NCBI GenBank assembly: GCA_003568945.1
Contig: BDIP01000265.1
Coordinates: 1-23,213 of the forward strand
Direction: 5' to 3'
Length of the DNA stretch: 23,213 bases
Source: Kipferlia bialata
Taxonomy: Eukaryota > Fornicata
Each line of letters begins with the position of its first letter. The first letter of the stretch is position 1. The notes beneath the pieces were generated by a model that did not search any database, was not told the DNA's origin, and worked only from the letters and a program-made list of their open reading frames with translations. This document shows positions 19,128 through 23,213 of this stretch, piece after piece. The translations under genes and the position numbers were made by a program.

Positions 19128-20105
19128 ATGGAACAACTTCCCCTTTGGTTTACCAAGAGTCTCCGGATACCCTTCGATGTGTACCCCTTCCCCCACGGAT
19201 GCATAAGAACAGGGCACAATGAGGTGTTGGTAGAGACACACGATAGCAAGGGGAGGCTTGCGCTAGCCCTGGTACGCCTACTCTCAGATGGCTCCATCGA
19301 GAGGGACATCATTAATACGCCTGACTGGGGGTTTAAGACGTCCGTGTGCAGTGGGGTCTGTCACGGAGGGGAGGTATATATATACACAAACAGACCTGGG
19401 TTTGACGTGTATGTCCTCGACCTGGCTACACACACTTGGAGGGAGGTGTGTGTTCCACTGTCTGTCAACGGGAGAGAGATTTGTCTCTTCGGGGGGAAAC
19501 ACCAGCGCCCCCACATGATCAGTGTAGATGAGCACGTTGTGATAGTTGCACACGGATACACTCGCCACCCAAGCGGAGTATGGGACCCACCTCTAGTTGG
19601 TACCTGGCGCTATGACCCGGAGTCTGGTACTGTCACGTGCACAGGACACACAACATGGTGTACCAACTATACTTGCATCGATGCTGTCTTCCACACTGGT
19701 GGGTCTACCTACGCTGTTATGCACGACGGTGATGAGAGTAGCGAGTTGCGCATGACTAGCTGTGACTCCAAGTGGAGACCCGCTAGCCAATCTCCAGAGT
19801 GCATTACACGCAGACTGACTGGTGAGTATCCTGTGAGTGAGATGATTGGAAGGCTCTGTGTATATGGTCCAGTTGAGACTGTCTCATTTGAATCGTATGA
19901 GAAGGTGGTACTGGCATGGGACTCTGTATCTGGCCAGTGGAGTGTACTAGGGGTAGCAGACTGGTACAGAACAGTACTGTTCTCTCCCCAAGAGGTACTG
20001 TGGAGTGAGGATGGGGGCAATAGGTCAATTGTGCGCCATCTGCATCAGGGCATTGTGTGCCCAGACGACTCGATGGGGTGGGCAGTGGTGAGGGACTGCA
20101 AGTGA
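19128..20105 (+). CDS. Kelch-like beta-propeller protein, intronless (paralog of the gene at 175)
   Basis: One open frame of 325 residues ending in TGA. It shares the order of motifs with the 332-aa product at 175-1173: LPLW at the start, TGHNEVLV (about 29-36), LALVRLLS.GSI, CSGVCHGGEVYIY, LDLATHTW, GTWRYDPES and LAWDSVSGQW, which read as kelch blades. Divergence is spread along the whole length, so the duplication is not recent. No signal peptide or TM segment is seen. The first in-frame ATG is used; it lies three bases after a possible AG acceptor (CTCATTCCACAG), so a noncoding 5' exon is conceivable. A C run lies 71 bp upstream, as in the paralog. It is convergent with the dynamin gene. 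Confidence 0.85.
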   Translation: MEQLPLWFTKSLRIPFDVYPFPHGCIRTGHNEVLVETHDSKGRLALALVRLLSDGSIERDIINTPDWGFKTSVCSGVCHGGEVYIYTNRPGFDVYVLDLATHTWREVCVPLSVNGREICLFGGKHQRPHMISVDEHVVIVAHGYTRHPSGVWDPPLVGTWRYDPESGTVTCTGHTTWCTNYTCIDAVFHTGGSTYAVMHDGDESSELRMTSCDSKWRPASQSPECITRRLTGEYPVSEMIGRLCVYGPVETVSFESYEKVVLAWDSVSGQWSVLGVADWYRTVLFSPQEVLWSEDGGNRSIVRHLHQGIVCPDDSMGWAVVRDCK

Positions 20106-20425
20106 CACAGTGTATTACAGGCACTGGCTATAGATATGGATTGTGTATAATAGACACCGCATACGACTCTGTATGTTGAGAAGTTGTGAGAGCATTCAAT
20201 TCTTCCGGTATGAACAATAGTTGAACATACTATGGAACCTTCATGAATACAGTGAGACTATAGTTAGATTAGATTTTAGAGAATAAGTACTTACATGTGA
20301 GTGGTCTGATCCATATACTAGGCTCTCGCCTATGGTACTGATATATGTCTATTAATCCACCTACAAATCATTAGTCTTCACGTATGTCTAGCCATCACAC
20401 AGGCAGCCTGTGCGCTATCCCTCCA
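20106..20425. other. Convergent intergenic spacer
   Basis: These 320 bp lie between the stops of the second kelch-like gene and the dynamin gene. I see no gene, strong repeat or RNA; both 3' ends must lie here. Confidence 0.5.
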
Positions 20426-23078
20426 CTACAGTCCCTCTGGGAGCACAGACTCTCCCCTCACCTCAGACCAGGCCCTCTTGCCTGGGGCAGAGTAGAGGTT
20501 GGCCTTGACCATATCTCCCAACAGCAGAGAGTTGTCACCCTCTAGGACTGCAGTAAGGGTGGAAGCAGCTCCCTCAAGCTTGCCCACTGTGTCTCTGGGG
20601 GTGAGAGTTGTATTGTGGCCAGAGAATGATTAGTAGTCCAGTACAACATTAAGCGTCATGTTGTCAAAGAATGATTAGACACTCGGAAGAGTGACCTAGA
20701 CGGACCTTAGTCTCTGGATGCGTCTCTTGTCCCCCTGTGTCATCTTGAAGACACCCTCCAGGGCAGTGTCGCTCATGGACTCTAGGCGCTTGGTGAAGGC
20801 AGCCTGGGATGAGTGGATAGCAATACATACCATTCGGACACAGCGAAAGAAGACAATGGACACACAAGGCAGCCACCAATACACTAGTATCAAGTACCTG
20901 TAGCACCCGTGTTGTCTTGGAGTGGTCCATACAGGCCATGGTGATGAAGTGCTGGGGTATCATGTCGGCAAGCTTCTTGCCCATGGTCTTGATGTAGGCA
21001 GCGATGGTGAAGGCGGCCTGGGGTGAATGTCAGCAAGCACATACTACTAAGAGGGACACAACGAGACATCAGTGGAAATATTGGTGAGAGAGTATCGTGA
21101 AAGTAAGATGAATGTATATACCTGGTGGGCATGTAGCTCCTCACAGCTCATGATGGCGAGAGCATCAGCAATGGAGGTCTGACAAGACTCCATAGTGTTG
21201 AGGACGTTCACCTCCTTTTCACCCATAGTCTTCTTGGTACAGAAGTCTTCCCCGTTTAAGGCTACCTTAGACGCAATGTACTGTGTCAGCTGCTTCCAGG
21301 CGGTCTGGGGCATGTAGTGGTTGAATGTCAGCTGGAGGACAGCGTCACACTGCAGCATGGAGCCTGAGATAAGGAATAGAGTCAATATCTACATACTGAA
21401 GTAGAGTTTGGAATACCTGTAGTTGTCTTGGCTGCACCAAAGGTCTCGTTGAGAAACCCGTCTATGATCCCTTCACTCCATGCCTGGGGCGCAGTGTCTC
21501 CAAACACCTCTAAATGCCTCTTCTTGCAGCGCCTAGAGATTGCACCTTGGGCCAAAGCAACAAACCTCTCAAAGTGTGGCTTGATGTGTCCCAGCGTGAC
21601 CTCCACAGCAACAGCAAGGACATCAGGCGAGATGAAGCCTGGAACATCCAGACCACGAGAGTTGCTGATGATCTTGGCAATGGTAGCGACAAAGTGATCT
21701 GGTACCGGGCCATCCTCTCCTTCTTGGTGACCCACTGACCCAGTATCAGACGCTGCAATGTCAAGGTCGTCTGCCTTGAAGCAGTTCTCTGGAGTGCAGA
21801 TGACCCTCACACTTCTGGCGAACTGAGTTGAGGACTCCATTAGGGTACGTGGCAGGGTGTTGGCACTCCCAAATCTGGCCTGCCTGGTGAAGTCCCCCTC
21901 GATAGCGAGTACCAGCCGCTGCACCTGACTCATGAGCTTGGTCCTGGCCACCACTGGTGACTGGGTGATGCCCATGAGAGACTCCTCGGCCTTGTGGAGC
22001 TCGGCCCTTCTACCAGCGAGAGCAGTCTCTATGTCTCTGATCACACCGGGCAGTGTGTCCTGGATGCGACTCACAAGGACCTCAGTGAGGCGCCCAGCAA
22101 ATGCTACGCGACCCAAGGCAGCGCCAGCCTCACGGGCCATGTCAAATCCAGTGTGGGAGAAGAACTCGGCCTCGATAGTCTCGGCCTTGGCTCTGGTGTG
22201 GTCGTCGGAGTTGAGCTCGTCAACGTTGGGGTTGCGCAGGCAGCAGTATGAGTGCTCGAAGTTGACAGGGCCCTGGTTGGAGAGGATGCCGTATATGTCG
22301 AGTTCACGGGAGCAACTGGGGGTGAGATGGGTACACGACAGAAACACAGCCACTATGTCCAACCGTGAGACTGCCAAGAGTCCATAGGACAGTATATGAT
22401 ATATAACTTGTGACGTACGTGTCTGGCTTTGTGACAAGAGGGATGGTGCGGACACCCTTGGGGTCGAGGTCAGAGGCGATCTTGAAGGCCTAGGGGTAAG
22501 ACACTATTGGGAATGAGGCTCGTGGGGAGATGGGTGAAGGTGAGAAACAGACATAGTGGGGAAATAGGGGAGGGGAGAGATGGGTGAAGTACAGTATTCC
22601 CCACCTCACAGTTCTGGGGGTCTGCGTTGACTGGGTACACGGCCAGCATGATGGACCTCTCTCCCTTGCAGTAGTGGTCGATCATGCCCCTGATCTGGTC
22701 GTAGATGTTGGAGGGCTAGGGTGAGAGTCGGTGGGCGGAGGGGAATTGAGAGTAGGGGAGGGGGGAGTGTGTATAGTATACACATATATATTACCCTACC
22801 TGGTCCCCAGTTGCCTTTCTGGTGATGCCTGGGAGGTCGATGATGGTGAGGTCAGGAACATCAGGGGCCTAGGGGGTGAGAGACAGATGGATAGATGGAC
22901 ATACAGGTAGATAGAAATTTGCTGCACCCAATGATCACTGATCATTGGGCACATCATCTCAATGGTGATCATTGATCTCCATTCATACAAATACTGTACA
23001 TATACAGAATACACACACCTCAACGTTGAGAATGATGGGGCAATTGACAACACCACGATTGTTGCCGGCAATCTCCTC
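20426..23078 (-). CDS. Dynamin-family large GTPase, C-terminal 612 residues (5' end outside window)
   Basis: Minus-strand exons: 23078-23019, 22868-22800, 22715-22605, 22489-22419, 22315-21417, 21363-21122, 21017-20898, 20803-20706, 20594-20426; 1839 nt in frame to TAG. The visible part starts in the GTPase domain at EEIAGNNRGVVNCPIILNVE, has the G3 motif DLPG within PDVPDLTIIDLPGIT followed by GDQ, and the G4 motif TKPD, then CCLRNP where dynamins have the VVNRSQ-like stretch. A stalk follows (mostly in one 899-nt exon), then a GED-like helical end (AAYIKTMGKKLADMIPQHF onward). There is no PH domain or proline-rich tail between or after these. The P-loop and switch I lie beyond 23213. Dynamins self-assemble on membranes and drive fission by GTP hydrolysis. 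Without a PH domain a DRP1- or Mx-like role is as likely as endocytic scission. Introns average about 100 bp and lack echoes. Confidence 0.92.
22927..22949. repeat. Perfect inverted repeat in a dynamin intron
   Basis: CCCAATGATC and GATCATTGGG flank a 3-base loop. The core TGATCACTGATC also occurs at about 14562-14577 upstream of the MFS gene. Confidence 0.85.
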
Positions 23079-23213
23079 CTAGTGTAAGGGAAGACATCTT
23101 GGGAGAAGTGGTATATGGGGTATACCAGGAAGTGGAGTGAAGATAGACTCCTATCACAAGAGTTGTGCCACGGGGGGGGGGGGGGGGGGAAAAAAACCAC
23201 CAATTTCTCACCA
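23079..23213. other. Partial dynamin intron with a G18 A7 tract
   Basis: This is noncoding sequence upstream of the first visible dynamin exon. 23172-23189 is 18 G followed by seven A; on the gene's strand this is T7 C18, about 90 bp before the acceptor. Confidence 0.75.

Noticed and set aside
21428-22387. Plus-strand open frames of 74-151 codons opposite the dynamin stalk
   Set aside because: They are shadows of a long, well-supported minus-strand coding exon.

Overview
This is a gene-dense, intron-rich nuclear window from a protist. It carries six protein-coding genes and one 99-bp assembly gap. All six read as host genes; I see no rRNA, tRNA, CRISPR or transposon. Nearly every acceptor has a branch-point-like CTNAC directly before the terminal AG, as in metamonads such as Giardia and Trichomonas. 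Together with two intronless kelch-type paralogs, this suggests a free-living fornicate metamonad such as Kipferlia bialata (inference, about 0.6).

Layout: (1) 175-1173 (+), an intronless kelch-like beta-propeller gene. (2) 1441-6613 (-), a 14-exon, 398-aa, ten-TM transporter of the drug/metabolite superfamily, best fitting the CRT (chloroquine-resistance-transporter)-like group. (3) 6760-14388 (+), a 24-exon, 717-aa polycystin-2 (TRPP/PKD2)-type cation channel, divergent from gene 2 across a 146-bp shared promoter region. (4) 14699-18175 (+), a 17-exon, 609-aa, 12-TM major facilitator. (5) 19128-20105 (+), a second intronless kelch-like paralog. (6) 20426-23078 (-), the C-terminal 612 residues of a dynamin-family GTPase whose 5' end lies outside the window. 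All exon joins keep the reading frame.

The most unusual feature lies in genes 2 and 3. Most of their introns hold degenerate copies of the end of the neighbouring exon together with its splice site ('exon-end echoes'), up to four per intron. Echo-free introns are about 70-135 bp; others grow by roughly 100-120 bp per echo. The echoes differ from the real exon mainly at synonymous codon positions, so they look as if they diverged while coding, while the intronic parts between them have diverged strongly. The phenomenon stops at about 13.4 kb and is absent from the MFS, dynamin and kelch genes, whose introns (where present) average about 100 bp.

The three membrane proteins (CRT-like carrier, polycystin channel, MFS carrier) and the dynamin all act at membranes, but nothing in the sequence shows that they form one pathway.
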